Source: an uncultured Bermanella sp. (GTDB lineage: Bacteria > Pseudomonadota > Gammaproteobacteria > Pseudomonadales > Oceanobacteraceae). Taken from it: a stretch of DNA of 64,000 bases. The position numbers were made by a program, and so were the translations under genes. Below the pieces are notes generated by a model, which had not been told where the DNA came from, did no database searches, and saw nothing but the letters and a program-made list of their open reading frames with translations. The DNA is taken from NCBI GenBank assembly GCA_913058575.1, contig CAJXRF010000002.1:62001-126000 (forward strand). The letters are read 5' to 3'. Shown in pieces: positions 44,320-53,679 of the stretch (its first letter is position 1; every line of letters begins with the position of its first letter).

Positions 44320-45429
44320 ATGTTTAAAGCTCCTTTCATGTTTAAAACCCTCGGCCTAGTTTTGGGCGCCCTCATGCTAAGCGCCTGTGGGTCTTCCAGC
44401 TCTTCTATCACCAGTAATACCAGCGCTGAGCTAGAGATTGCTATTGAGCAAGTAATTGACAACACCATTATGCCGGCCTCTGCGGCTTTCAAAGCACAAG
44501 TTCAAGTACTTGATGATAGCGCTGAGTTCTTCTGCAGTGATGGCAATATCAACGAAGCCAACTTGCTAACGGTACAGGAGAAATGGGTACAAACTAACGA
44601 CACTTGGTTTCAATTATTGCCCTTCAATTTTGGCCCCATGATTACCAGCGTAGTGATACCCAACTACTATTATATTGATTCGTTTCGAGTAAATGGCGTT
44701 GATTCCACAACCATAGTAAGAGCGGAAATCAATAACTTATTGAGCAGCGTAACCGGCATCAATGATGATCTTTTCACCACAAAAGAATCAAATAAAGTAG
44801 GCCTATTAGCCCTCGAAGTCGCCTTATTTGAAAATGCAGATAGCGGCTCAACCGCCAGCAGTGACATTGTTTCTGAATTTGCAAGCGCGCCTAGAAAATG
44901 CCAAGTATTAACTGGTTACACGGCCGAACTACTGCGCCGAGCCAACATTATTGATGACGGCTGGATAACCGATTATCGCAGCACAGGCAGCGGCTATCGC
45001 GAGCTACTCCTGAGTGGTGAACTAGAAAATGTCAGTGGGGAAGACGGCAGCGCTGCCACCACCAAAATTGTGCTAGCAGTGCAAAATTATTACGACTACC
45101 TTGCCAATCGAAGTGTAACCAGTTCAGTAGCCCAACTGTCCAATTCAATTTGGGATTCACTGGGTTTATCAATAGATATCACTCAAGAATTGTTAGAGGG
45201 TAAAGCCGACACTAACGTGAGTTTATTTGACATAATGAACAACACCGATGGCAACACCTTAGATGTGGAGTCCATAAAGGCAAACTTCATAACCATTCAT
45301 GCAGCAATTGATGAAGCTAATAGCACCGATCTTCAAGCCGCCGCCAAAGCTCTAGATAATAATTTCAAAGTAGATGTCACCACTGGGTTAGACATTGATG
45401 CAGGCCTTAGTTTTGCTGACGGCGATTAA
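44320..45429 (+). CDS. Second imelysin-family lipoprotein
   Basis: This 369-aa lipoprotein (lipobox LSAC) is a shorter, divergent imelysin. The conserved VQEKWVQTNDTWFQLLPFNFGP stretch corresponds to the SREPYGQTEVYRF region of its larger neighbour. The family's central GxHxxE motif is not clearly present (GLLALEVALFENA occupies the equivalent place), so ligand binding may differ. It probably works with the first imelysin and the DUF1111 protein. ATG 44320 is taken, with ATG 44338 possible. A terminator 43 nt downstream closes the operon. Confidence 0.82.
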   Translation: MFKAPFMFKTLGLVLGALMLSACGSSSSSITSNTSAELEIAIEQVIDNTIMPASAAFKAQVQVLDDSAEFFCSDGNINEANLLTVQEKWVQTNDTWFQLLPFNFGPMITSVVIPNYYYIDSFRVNGVDSTTIVRAEINNLLSSVTGINDDLFTTKESNKVGLLALEVALFENADSGSTASSDIVSEFASAPRKCQVLTGYTAELLRRANIIDDGWITDYRSTGSGYRELLLSGELENVSGEDGSAATTKIVLAVQNYYDYLANRSVTSSVAQLSNSIWDSLGLSIDITQELLEGKADTNVSLFDIMNNTDGNTLDVESIKANFITIHAAIDEANSTDLQAAAKALDNNFKVDVTTGLDIDAGLSFADGD

Positions 45430-45472
45430 TTAGCCGAGACTAATTATTCATTCGTTAAGTTATAAAAATAAT

Positions 45473-45501
45473 AAGCCCACCACAAAAGCTGGGCTTTTTG
45501 T
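45473..45501. terminator. Terminator closing the imelysin operon
   Basis: Arms AAGCCCA (45473-45479) and TGGGCTT (45490-45496) enclose 10 nt and are followed by a T-rich tract. It lies between convergent operons, so it may serve both directions. Confidence 0.75.
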
Positions 45502-45523
45502 TTTTATAAACCACCCTCATATG

Positions 45524-48500
45524 TCATTTAACTACACCCTTTCCAAACCCACCCGCCCCTGGGGTTTGAATATCAAACACATCACCCACTTCCATTTCCA
45601 CCTGTGCCAAGCCCTCTAAACTCTCCACCTGTCCGTCGTTTCGAATAACTCGGTTAACACCGCATTCTCCATTACCACCACCCTTCACGCCCGCCGGTGG
45701 GATTTTTCTATGCCCCGAAATCATGGCGGCTGTCATGGGCTGCAAAAATTTAATTTGACGGTGCATGCCATCACCGCCTTTAAATTTGCCCGTGCCGCCA
45801 CTGTTTTGTCGTACTTCAAATTTTTCTAGTCGTACCGGATATCGGCTCTCTAAAACTTCAGGGTCAGTCAGTCGGCTGTTAGTCATGTGAGCATGAACCG
45901 CACTGGCTCCATCATAGCCCTCTACTGCCCCTATGCCACCACACAGGGTTTCATAGTATTGGTATTCGTCATTACCAAAGGTGAAATTATTATTGGTCCC
46001 TTGAGAGCCTGCCATGACACCTAGGGCTAATAATAAGGTATCCACCACATATTGAGCGGTCTCCACATTACCACTCACCACAGCAGCAGGATATTGTGGG
46101 CTTAGCATGCTGTTGTCAGGAATTTGAATGTCTAACGCGCGAAAAATTCCGGCATTTAAAGGAATGTCATGGCTCACTAAACAACGAAACGCATACAGCA
46201 CACAGGCTTTTGCCACTGAACTGGGGGCATTAAAATTACCTTTATGCATGGCAGAGGTGCCCGCGAAATTTACGACAGCGCTGCCTTCTTTAGTATCAAC
46301 TGTTATGTTCATTTCAATGGCACAACCGTCATCCATTTCATAACGATAATGGCCATCGTTTAAAGTTTTAATTACATTACGCACCGCCAATTCGGCGTTA
46401 TCTAATACAAACCCCATGTAAGCATTTACAACAGGCAAACTGTATTGCACCACCATGTTTGAAAGTTGCTGAGCGCCTTTTTCACAACTGGCAATTTGCG
46501 CTTTTAAATCGGCTATATTTTGGTTCACGTTGCGAGCTGGGTATTCATGATCCAATAATACCTCCCTAACAATACTTTCTAAAAACGCCCCTTTTTGCAT
46601 AATTTTTAAGCCATCTAATAGAATACCTTCTTGGGAAATATGCTGGCTAAATGGGGGCATGGAGCCTGGTGTGATACCGCCAATATCCGCGTGGTGGCCT
46701 CTGGCCGCCACAAAAAAGCTTAATATATTTTCATTGCCCTGCTTAACAAACACAGGCTTCACAAGCGTGACGTCAGGCAAATGAGTCCCTCCGTTATAAG
46801 GCGTATTCACCGCATACACATCTCCATCAGCCATGGTACTGCCATGTTTATGAATTACGGCTAATACACTTTCGCTCATGCTGCCAAGATGCACAGGAAT
46901 GTGAGGGGCGTTGGCAATCAACTGGGCTTTCACATTAAATAACGCACACGAAAAATCTAAGCGCTCCTTAATGTTAACCGAGGCTGCCGTGCGCTCTAAC
47001 ACATAACCCATTTGCTCGGCCACGTTCATAAAGCGGTTATTAAAAATTTCCAGTAATACAGGGTCGGCCTGCTGAGCCGAATATTGTTTACTCACCGATT
47101 GCCCTTGTGAATTTAAATCGGGGCTTAATAATAAATCGCCTTTTTCAGTCAACACTCCTTGCCAATTGCTTTCAATCACTATGGTGCCGGTATCCTCCAA
47201 CACTAAACACGGGCCCACTATTGTTTGCCCAATTTTTAATTGGCTACGCTGGTACACACCAGCATCGTGTTCTTTTTCCATACTAAACAACTTAACATTT
47301 GATATGGGTTGGGCTGGCGTTAAAACAGTTTGAATATGCGGCTGACTCAATTCACCGGCAACGCGCGCCTCCACTTGTAAGGCTTCAACAAACAACCCTT
47401 GGCTACCAATAAAACCAAATAACTGTTTATGCTGCTCTTCAAAAGCGGCCTTCATATTTTCAAAACTATCGAGGTCCACCAGCAGGCTGTTATCGCTGCC
47501 TAAATATTTAATGTGTAACCGCCCTTGGTATTCAACCAATTGTTTGGAGTCGGTGCCAACAAATTGCTGGGCCAGCTCTGTCTTTATTTCTTGGAGGCTT
47601 TTACCAATGTTTTTTAATAACGCTTCATCCAAGGGTTTTTCAACTGCCCTATCTTTAAGTTTTATTTGGTCGGCCAAGCCAATGCCAAAGGCCGATAACA
47701 CACCCGCAAAGGGGTGCATCAACACTTTTTTAACCCCCAGTTGTTCGGCTACTAAACAAGCATGCTGCCCTCCTGCCCCCCCAAAACTTACCAATGTGTA
47801 ATCGCTTAAATCATAACCGCGCTGAATGGAAATACGCTTCACCGCATTGGCCATGTTCTCTACCGCCACATTTAAAAAACCTTGCGCCACTTGTTGCGCT
47901 GAAATGTTTGGCTGTTGTGATTCAAGTGCCTGCTGCTCGTTAAAGTTTTTGGCAAGGCGTGAAAACTTTTCCTTCACCACGTCTTTATCAAGAGGTTGAT
48001 TAGCTTTTTCACCAAATATGGCAGGGAAAAACTGCGGTTGAATTTTCCCCAGCAACACATTGCAATCGGTAACTGTTAACGGGCCACCACGGCGATAACA
48101 TGCAGGGCCTGGGTTGGCACCGGCACTTTCAGGGCCCACTTGATAACGGCCATCTTGAAACTTAACAATGCTGCCACCACCAGCGGCCACCGTATGAATT
48201 TGCATCATAGGCGCGCGCAAGCGCACACCCGCCACCTGAGTTTCAAACTGACGCTCGTACCCTCCTGCATAATGGCTAACATCGGTACTGGTGCCCCCCA
48301 TGTCAAAGCCCACCAATTTATTAAATCGCTTGCCTTCATGTTCGCCAGCCAATTGTGCAGTTTTAACCATGCCCACCACACCACCCGCCGGCCCAGACAA
48401 TATGGCATCCTTACCCTGAAAATTACTGGCCAAACTTAAACCGCCATTGCTTTGCATAAAATACAGCGGCACTTGCCCGGAAGTTTGCGCAGCGTCGGTG

Positions 48501-49201
48501 GCATTTAATTCAGCGGACACTTGGCTGACATATTGACGCAATACTGGACTTAAATAAGCATCCACCACAGTGGTGTCTCCACGGCTCACCAATTTTTGTA
48601 AAGGGCTCACTTCATGACTCACCGAAATTTGGCTAAAACCTAATTCCCGAGCCAACTGCGCCACTTGCTTTTCATGCTGCTGATAGCGGTAACCATGCAT
48701 CAACACAATGGCCACACTTTCAAATCCTTGTTGGCGTAGGGTTTGTAATTGAGGTTTTAATACATTGAGATTCAGCGCTTTTACCACCTCTCCTTGCGCA
48801 GAAAACCGTTCGGGTACTTCAATCACCTGATGGTAAAGAGGTTCGCCCCGCTCCACCGCTAATGCAAAAATATCGGGGCGGGTCTGATAGCCAATTAACA
48901 AAGCATCCTTTAAACCTTCAGAAATCAGCAAGGCACAACGCTGACCTTTGCGTTCAAGTAACGCATTGGTGGCCACGGTGGTGCCCATTTTCACCACATC
49001 AATCCACTCAGGGTTAATGCTTTGACTAGGGGATAATTTCAGAAAATAGCGAATACCAGCAATGGCGGCATCGGTATATTGTTGTGGGTTTTCAGATAAC
49101 AGTTTATGGGTTAATAACTGCCCCTGAGGAGATTTCGCCACGATATCGGTAAAGGTGCCGCCACGGTCAATCCAAAACTGCCACTTTTTCGCTGTCATCA
49201 T
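45524..49201 (-). CDS. 5-oxoprolinase (fused hydantoinase A/B)
   Basis: This 1225-aa cytoplasmic enzyme uses ATP to open 5-oxoproline to glutamate. The first half (about 1-690) is the hydantoinase A / HyuA part: FWIDRGGTFTDIVA, KMGTTVATNALLERKG, LVGFDMGGTSTDVSHY, HTVAAGGGSIV. The second half (about 700-1225) is HyuB: RFMNVAEQMGYVLERTAASVNIKERLDFSCALFN, ARGHHADIGGITPGSMPPF and NSGGTGKFKGGDGM. The fused form is like eukaryotic OPLAH. It stands alone without pxpABC. ATG 49201 is directly followed by a second ATG. Confidence 0.92.
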   Translation of the reverse strand: MMTAKKWQFWIDRGGTFTDIVAKSPQGQLLTHKLLSENPQQYTDAAIAGIRYFLKLSPSQSINPEWIDVVKMGTTVATNALLERKGQRCALLISEGLKDALLIGYQTRPDIFALAVERGEPLYHQVIEVPERFSAQGEVVKALNLNVLKPQLQTLRQQGFESVAIVLMHGYRYQQHEKQVAQLARELGFSQISVSHEVSPLQKLVSRGDTTVVDAYLSPVLRQYVSQVSAELNATDAAQTSGQVPLYFMQSNGGLSLASNFQGKDAILSGPAGGVVGMVKTAQLAGEHEGKRFNKLVGFDMGGTSTDVSHYAGGYERQFETQVAGVRLRAPMMQIHTVAAGGGSIVKFQDGRYQVGPESAGANPGPACYRRGGPLTVTDCNVLLGKIQPQFFPAIFGEKANQPLDKDVVKEKFSRLAKNFNEQQALESQQPNISAQQVAQGFLNVAVENMANAVKRISIQRGYDLSDYTLVSFGGAGGQHACLVAEQLGVKKVLMHPFAGVLSAFGIGLADQIKLKDRAVEKPLDEALLKNIGKSLQEIKTELAQQFVGTDSKQLVEYQGRLHIKYLGSDNSLLVDLDSFENMKAAFEEQHKQLFGFIGSQGLFVEALQVEARVAGELSQPHIQTVLTPAQPISNVKLFSMEKEHDAGVYQRSQLKIGQTIVGPCLVLEDTGTIVIESNWQGVLTEKGDLLLSPDLNSQGQSVSKQYSAQQADPVLLEIFNNRFMNVAEQMGYVLERTAASVNIKERLDFSCALFNVKAQLIANAPHIPVHLGSMSESVLAVIHKHGSTMADGDVYAVNTPYNGGTHLPDVTLVKPVFVKQGNENILSFFVAARGHHADIGGITPGSMPPFSQHISQEGILLDGLKIMQKGAFLESIVREVLLDHEYPARNVNQNIADLKAQIASCEKGAQQLSNMVVQYSLPVVNAYMGFVLDNAELAVRNVIKTLNDGHYRYEMDDGCAIEMNITVDTKEGSAVVNFAGTSAMHKGNFNAPSSVAKACVLYAFRCLVSHDIPLNAGIFRALDIQIPDNSMLSPQYPAAVVSGNVETAQYVVDTLLLALGVMAGSQGTNNNFTFGNDEYQYYETLCGGIGAVEGYDGASAVHAHMTNSRLTDPEVLESRYPVRLEKFEVRQNSGGTGKFKGGDGMHRQIKFLQPMTAAMISGHRKIPPAGVKGGGNGECGVNRVIRNDGQVESLEGLAQVEMEVGDVFDIQTPGAGGFGKGVVK

Positions 49202-49286
49202 TGCCCCACTGAAAACCTGAAAATAACGCTAAATCGTTGATATTGCGGGCATTCTAACCGGAAAAAAGCCTGCCTGCGCGAGTTGC

Positions 49287-49314
49287 TTGTAATAACCTCT
49301 TAGTTAGGTATTAT
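49287..49314 (+). promoter_or_regulatory. Candidate sigma-70 promoter for argD-argF
   Basis: TTGTAA (49287-49292), a 16-bp spacer and TATTAT (49309-49314) match -35 and -10 elements at 4/6 and 5/6. It lies about 110 nt upstream of the argD start. Confidence 0.4.
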
Positions 49315-49424
49315 GCTTGGCTTCATTTTTTGGCAGCAAATGGCGAGTCTATCCAAGTTAAATGGAAGAAGATGAGTCAAATTCGCTGCCATTTTGCTTT
49401 TTTAGGCTTGCGTGAGGAACAGTG

Positions 49425-50609
49425 ATGCAACCTATTATGAACACCTATGGCCGTTTACCCGTTACCTTTTCTAAAGGGGCGGGTGTGTATGTCACTGACG
49501 ACAACGGCAAATCTTATCTTGATGCATTAAGCGGCATTGCTGTGTGCGGATTAGGCCACGGCCACCCTGCCGTGACCCGCGCTATCCGCGAACAAGCCGA
49601 TAACTTGGTCCATACCTCCAACCTATATGGTATTGGCCAGCAGCAATCTTTGGCTGAAAAATTAACCGCCATTAGTGGCATGGATAACGTATTTTTTGGC
49701 AACTCAGGGGCCGAAGCCAATGAAGCGGCCATTAAAATTGCCCGTAAATATGGCAACGACCAAGGCATAACCCTACCCACTATATTGGTGATGGATGGGG
49801 CTTTTCACGGCAGAACGCTAGCCACGCTTACCGCCACCGCTAACCCGGCTGCCCATGCTGGCTTCACACCGTTAGTGAATGGTTTTGAACGTGTGCCTTA
49901 CAACGATTTAAAAGCCGCGCAAGATGCGGTGAAAAACAATTCAAATATTATTGCCATTCTTATTGAACCCGTTCAAGGGGAAGGCGGTGTAACCGCGGCC
50001 ACCGAAGACTACATGAACGGTTTACGCGAATTGTGTGACCAAAAAGATTTGTTACTGATGTTAGATGAAATTCAAACGGGTAACGGTCGTACCGGTGAAT
50101 ACTTTGCGTTTCAACATTTTAATTGGACCCCAGACGTATTAACCACTGCAAAGGGCTTAGGCAATGGCGTACCCATTGGTGCCTGTTTGGCCAAAGGAAA
50201 AGCAGCCAACGTTTTACAACCCGGTAACCACGGTTCAACCTATGGCGGTAACCCATTAGTTTGTGCTGCCGCCAATGCCGTTATTGATACCATTACCAAT
50301 GAAAAGCTTTGTACTCGGGTAACCGAACTGGGCGAACGTATCGTTAATGCCATTGATAAAGAATTAAAAGACACCGGTTTCATTACAGAATACCGTGGTA
50401 AAGGATTAATGATTGGCGTGGTATTAAATACCACAGATAACGCTGCCAGCATTATGAAATCTTCACTAGACGCAGGCCTATTGTTAAATGTAACGGCCGG
50501 CAATGTGGTGCGTTTATTACCGCCATTTGTATTAACTAACGACGAAGCCGATTTGATAGCCGCAAAAGTATGCGAGCAAATCAAACTGTATTTCGCCCAA
50601 AAGAAATAA
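49425..50609 (+). CDS. argD: Acetylornithine aminotransferase
   Basis: This 394-aa PLP enzyme belongs to the class III aminotransferases and makes N-acetylornithine in arginine synthesis. Visible motifs are [74 protein letters not shown] and the PLP-lysine segment [14 protein letters not shown]. Succinyldiaminopimelate transamination is possible too, as in E. coli ArgD. GAGGAAC precedes ATG 49425; a GTG three bases earlier is possible. argF follows 13 nt after the stop, so this is an arginine-synthesis operon. Confidence 0.94.
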   Translation: MQPIMNTYGRLPVTFSKGAGVYVTDDNGKSYLDALSGIAVCGLGHGHPAVTRAIREQADNLVHTSNLYGIGQQQSLAEKLTAISGMDNVFFGNSGAEANEAAIKIARKYGNDQGITLPTILVMDGAFHGRTLATLTATANPAAHAGFTPLVNGFERVPYNDLKAAQDAVKNNSNIIAILIEPVQGEGGVTAATEDYMNGLRELCDQKDLLLMLDEIQTGNGRTGEYFAFQHFNWTPDVLTTAKGLGNGVPIGACLAKGKAANVLQPGNHGSTYGGNPLVCAAANAVIDTITNEKLCTRVTELGERIVNAIDKELKDTGFITEYRGKGLMIGVVLNTTDNAASIMKSSLDAGLLLNVTAGNVVRLLPPFVLTNDEADLIAAKVCEQIKLYFAQKK

Positions 50610-50622
50610 AGAAGGCGCCGTT

Positions 50623-51537
50623 ATGTCAACCCGTCACTTTTTAACCTTATTAGATTTCACGCCATCTGAATTGGCCATGCTAATCAACCGCGCCATTGAG
50701 TTGAAGTCTATGCAACAGCAAGGGCTTGTATACGAGCCTTTAAAAAATAAAGTACTGGGTATGATTTTTGAAAAATCTTCTACTCGTACTCGTGTTAGCT
50801 TTGAAGCGGGTATTGCTCAATTGGGCGGTGCCGGTATTTTTCTAAGCCCAAGAGACACTCAACTGGGCCGTGGCGAACCCATTGAAGACAGCGCAAAAGT
50901 GCTGTCTCGCATGTGCGACATTATAATGATTCGCACCTTTGGCCACGAAAAAGTCGAAACCTTTGCGGCTAATTCTCGCGTGCCGGTCATTAACGCCTTA
51001 ACCGATGAATACCATCCTTGTCAGTTATTGGCTGACATGCAAACGTTCCAAGAACACCGCGGCAGCATTCAAGGCAAAACCGTGGTTTGGGTAGGCGATG
51101 GCAATAACATGTGCCACAGCTACATAAACGCAGCCCGTCAGTTTGACTTTAACTTAGTAGTGAACTGCCCTGAAGGGTTTGACCCTATGCCTGAATTGGT
51201 AGAGGCCAATAAAGATCGCGTGAAAATCATTCGTGACCCTAAAGAAGCCGCCACTGGCGCACACATGTTAGTAACTGACGTGTGGGCTTCTATGGGCCAA
51301 GAAGAGGAACAAAAAGAGCGTGAGAAAGTTTTCAAAAAGTATCAGGTAAGCCCTGAACTCATGGACTTGGCCCATGAAGATGCCATTTTCATGCATTGCC
51401 TACCTGCTCACCGTGGTGAAGAAATCAGCCATGACATGATGGATGATCCGCGTGCAGTAGTTTGGGATGAGGCAGAGAACAGATTGCATGCTCAAAAGGC
51501 GTTAATGGAATATCTTTTGTGTAATGAAGAAGCGTAA
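50623..51537 (+). CDS. argF: Ornithine carbamoyltransferase
   Basis: This 304-aa enzyme joins carbamoyl phosphate to ornithine to form citrulline. Key motifs are the carbamoyl-phosphate loop [25 protein letters not shown] (HPCQ), [13 protein letters not shown] and [13 protein letters not shown] with the catalytic cysteine. The length is standard. It is directly downstream of argD with a short gap, so both are co-transcribed. An AT-rich hairpin 44 nt after the stop may end the transcript. Confidence 0.96.
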   Translation: MSTRHFLTLLDFTPSELAMLINRAIELKSMQQQGLVYEPLKNKVLGMIFEKSSTRTRVSFEAGIAQLGGAGIFLSPRDTQLGRGEPIEDSAKVLSRMCDIIMIRTFGHEKVETFAANSRVPVINALTDEYHPCQLLADMQTFQEHRGSIQGKTVVWVGDGNNMCHSYINAARQFDFNLVVNCPEGFDPMPELVEANKDRVKIIRDPKEAATGAHMLVTDVWASMGQEEEQKEREKVFKKYQVSPELMDLAHEDAIFMHCLPAHRGEEISHDMMDDPRAVVWDEAENRLHAQKALMEYLLCNEEA

Positions 51538-51581
51538 TCTGAAATTAGTCTGAAACATGAGTCGCTTTTAAAAATCTAAAC

Positions 51582-51615
51582 AAATAATTAGGTATCCTTT
51601 AATGCCTAATTATTT
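51582..51615 (+). terminator. AT-rich hairpin after argF
   Basis: Arms AAATAATTAGG (51582-51592) and CCTAATTATTT (51605-51615) form an 11-bp stem. The AT content and short T run make termination possible but not certain. Confidence 0.4.
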
Positions 51616-51705
51616 ACAGTTTAATACAGCTAACACTCTACTAAACCATTTATCGCCTCTAAGAATTTCCAACCATGATCCCTCACACCTCACGAGTGCA
51701 ACATC

Positions 51706-51999
51706 ATGAAAATGTCTAAAATCACCCTAAAACTAAACGAACGATTGCTTAAAGTAATTAACGTTATCTCCGATCAAGCACAGAATGAGCTAGAAGGCCT
51801 TGTGAAAACCACCCATACCGTGCAGTTTGAATTGTTTCCAGGCAGCTTATTGGTCAATTGCTTTTTCGAAACACAAGCTCAACTAGATAACTCACAAGCT
51901 TTAGAAAAAGTTTTTCAGAGAAAACTGCAAAAGCTATTATTAAAACAAGGCATATTATTAAAAGAATCCAGTCGTAATTTGAAATTCTGCCTCGCGTAA
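51706..51999 (+). CDS. Hypothetical protein, 97 aa
   Basis: This is a small basic protein of 97 residues with no signal peptide and no membrane segment. It opens MKMSKITLKLNERLLKVINVISDQAQNEL and ends LKESSRNLKFCLA. I do not recognise a family. Predicted structure is mixed: an N-terminal helix, then strands (HTVQFELFPGSLLVNCFF) and a C-terminal helix (ALEKVFQRKLQKLLLKQ). ATG 51706 is used; ATG 51712 is a possible alternative. It stands between the arginine operon and a sulfotransferase-like gene. Confidence 0.6.
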   Translation: MKMSKITLKLNERLLKVINVISDQAQNELEGLVKTTHTVQFELFPGSLLVNCFFETQAQLDNSQALEKVFQRKLQKLLLKQGILLKESSRNLKFCLA

Positions 52000-52058
52000 T
52001 AAATAGCAGTTAATACCCTGTATAAATGCTCTTACATTAAATACCGTTGCGTTAAATC

Positions 52059-52688
52059 ATGAACAAAATTTTTATTATAGGCTTACCCCGAACCGGCACC
52101 ACAAGCATTAGCGTGGCATTATTAGACCATGGTTTTAAGGTAGCCCACACCGCCTTTACCCAACAGGCATTTAAATTGGCCGATGTGGTATCAGACGCCC
52201 CTTGTTTCAGTGATTACCAACAACTAGACGCTTTATTTCCCGGTTCCAAATTCATCTATTTAGAGCGCTCGCAGGATCTGTGGATTCCATCAATACAGAA
52301 ACTGCTTAAAAAGATGAAAGAAAACCTTGAGATTAAAACTGGGGTTTTTAACCCAGTGCTTAAACGCGCTTTTCATACAACGTTTGAACTGTCCACAGCC
52401 ACCAACCCTCTTGATGCTCAACACCTCGAAAATTGCTACCAGCAACACAAAGACAGCATCCGGAACTATTTTGAATTTAGAGACGATTTGTTAGAGATAA
52501 ACATCAGCCAAAGGGACAGTTTTTCCACCTTATTACAATTCCTAAATATTGATTTCGAAGGAGAGCCTCAATTCCCCCACCTCAATATTGGCAAGCATGT
52601 CTCTAACTGGCGAGAACACAAGCACCCTAATAAAGTAAACTCCAATGCCGCAGGGGTACACCATAGAAAGTTTTTTGATTACCTGTAG
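52059..52688 (+). CDS. Sulfotransferase-family protein
   Basis: This 209-aa protein starts FIIGLPRTGTTSISVALLDHG, the 5'-PSB loop (PRTGTTS) that binds the phosphate of PAPS in sulfotransferases. SKFIYLERSQDLWIPSIQKL is the later 3'-PB-like region. The substrate is unknown; possible targets include envelope sugars or small metabolites. It has no signal peptide. No PAPS-synthesis genes are visible, although CysZ (sulfate uptake) is 2 kb away. Confidence 0.75.
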   Translation: MNKIFIIGLPRTGTTSISVALLDHGFKVAHTAFTQQAFKLADVVSDAPCFSDYQQLDALFPGSKFIYLERSQDLWIPSIQKLLKKMKENLEIKTGVFNPVLKRAFHTTFELSTATNPLDAQHLENCYQQHKDSIRNYFEFRDDLLEINISQRDSFSTLLQFLNIDFEGEPQFPHLNIGKHVSNWREHKHPNKVNSNAAGVHHRKFFDYL

Positions 52689-52885
52689 CCAGCCATAGGG
52701 CCGTCCTGCCAATAATTCATTACTCGCGTTACTCAATACCGCACACTTAGAAATCACCTTTACATAAATAGACACCTTAAAAACTTAAGGCCTAAAAATG
52801 ATAGGTTTAAGATGCCCGCTAACCGTCGCCTTTAAAGCATGGTAATGTGGCCATCAACGTTGATTTACCAATTCCAGAGTCTACT

Positions 52886-53239
52886 ATGCCACGCCATATT
52901 CTTGATGAAGCTAAAATTCATAAAAATATTCAACAAACCATCAGTGACAATCATCGCCCCTTCGTTGAAAGCATTATCCACACAGTGGAAAGCAAGCCCA
53001 TCGTTGTAATAGGCATGGGCATTAACCCAGCTTGCAAAAACGCCTGTAAATTATTAACCAAGCAAGGCCTTGATTTTGAATATGGCAGCTATTTCAAGGA
53101 ATGGCGCAAACGAAATGCATTAAAAATGTGGACTGGCTGGAAAACCTTTCCCATGGTTTTTGTAAACGGTGTGCTAATAGGCGGCACGGAAGATCTAAAT
53201 AAACTAATACGCTCCAATGAACTGGATAAAGTTTGCTGA
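52886..53239 (+). CDS. Glutaredoxin-like protein with an atypical cysteine motif
   Basis: This 117-aa protein resembles glutaredoxins at its C-terminal half: EWRKRNALKMWTGWKTFPMVFVNGVLIGGTEDLNKLI, with the cis-proline TFPMVFVNG. The usual CxxC or CGFS motif is replaced by NPACKNACKLL, a CxxxC pair. The chemistry may be changed, or it may bind a metal or cluster. ATG 52886 is preferred because the family starts near PRHILDEAKIHKNI; the frame is open to a GTG at 52847. It is separate from grxD at 36 kb. Confidence 0.72.
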   Translation: MPRHILDEAKIHKNIQQTISDNHRPFVESIIHTVESKPIVVIGMGINPACKNACKLLTKQGLDFEYGSYFKEWRKRNALKMWTGWKTFPMVFVNGVLIGGTEDLNKLIRSNELDKVC

Positions 53240-53590
53240 AAATTTATGCCATCCCTAAGACTCACTAGTTCTGGCTAAAATAAAAACATTCCTGAATATT
53301 AACTCCAGAGTAAAGGACATTTTTAGACTTAAACACTTAGAGTTCAAAATTTTAATGAATATATTGTAAGTGCTGACGACCAAAAAATTAGGGAATGGCC
53401 ACACCAATAAATTGATCCTATCGAAAGACACCATACAGCCTCCCCCTGACCAGTATTCTTTAGTTAATAACCAAGTTTTCTAATTCATGAATTGATAAGG
53501 GCTTTCTTAACTGATCAAAAGCATCACCCTCAAGCCTTTAAACAATACTGACAACTCCCTACCGAGAAACCAAATATTAACAAGCACAAA
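53240..53590. other. AT-rich intergenic stretch without a gene
   Basis: All frames carry frequent stops and I see no convincing start with ribosome site, tRNA or repeat. It may hold remnants or 3' regions. Confidence 0.6.
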
Positions 53591-53619
53591 AAAAGGGATG
53601 AATATTATTCATCCCTTTT
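53591..53619 (-). terminator. Terminator after the 219-aa lipoprotein gene
   Basis: Arms AAAAGGGATGAAT (53591-53603) and ATTCATCCCTTTT (53607-53619) form a 13-bp stem with a 3-nt loop, followed on the minus strand by T-tract bases. It is 61 nt beyond the gene's stop. Confidence 0.85.
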
Positions 53620-53679
53620 CAAACTTTAATTAGCGCCTGCATTGAGCGCTAACAATAAGCTTTAAGAAGCTCGCTTATA

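Noticed and set aside
47511-48439. Long open frames on the plus strand inside 5-oxoprolinase
   Set aside because: They mirror the minus-strand gene, which has full-length family motifs.
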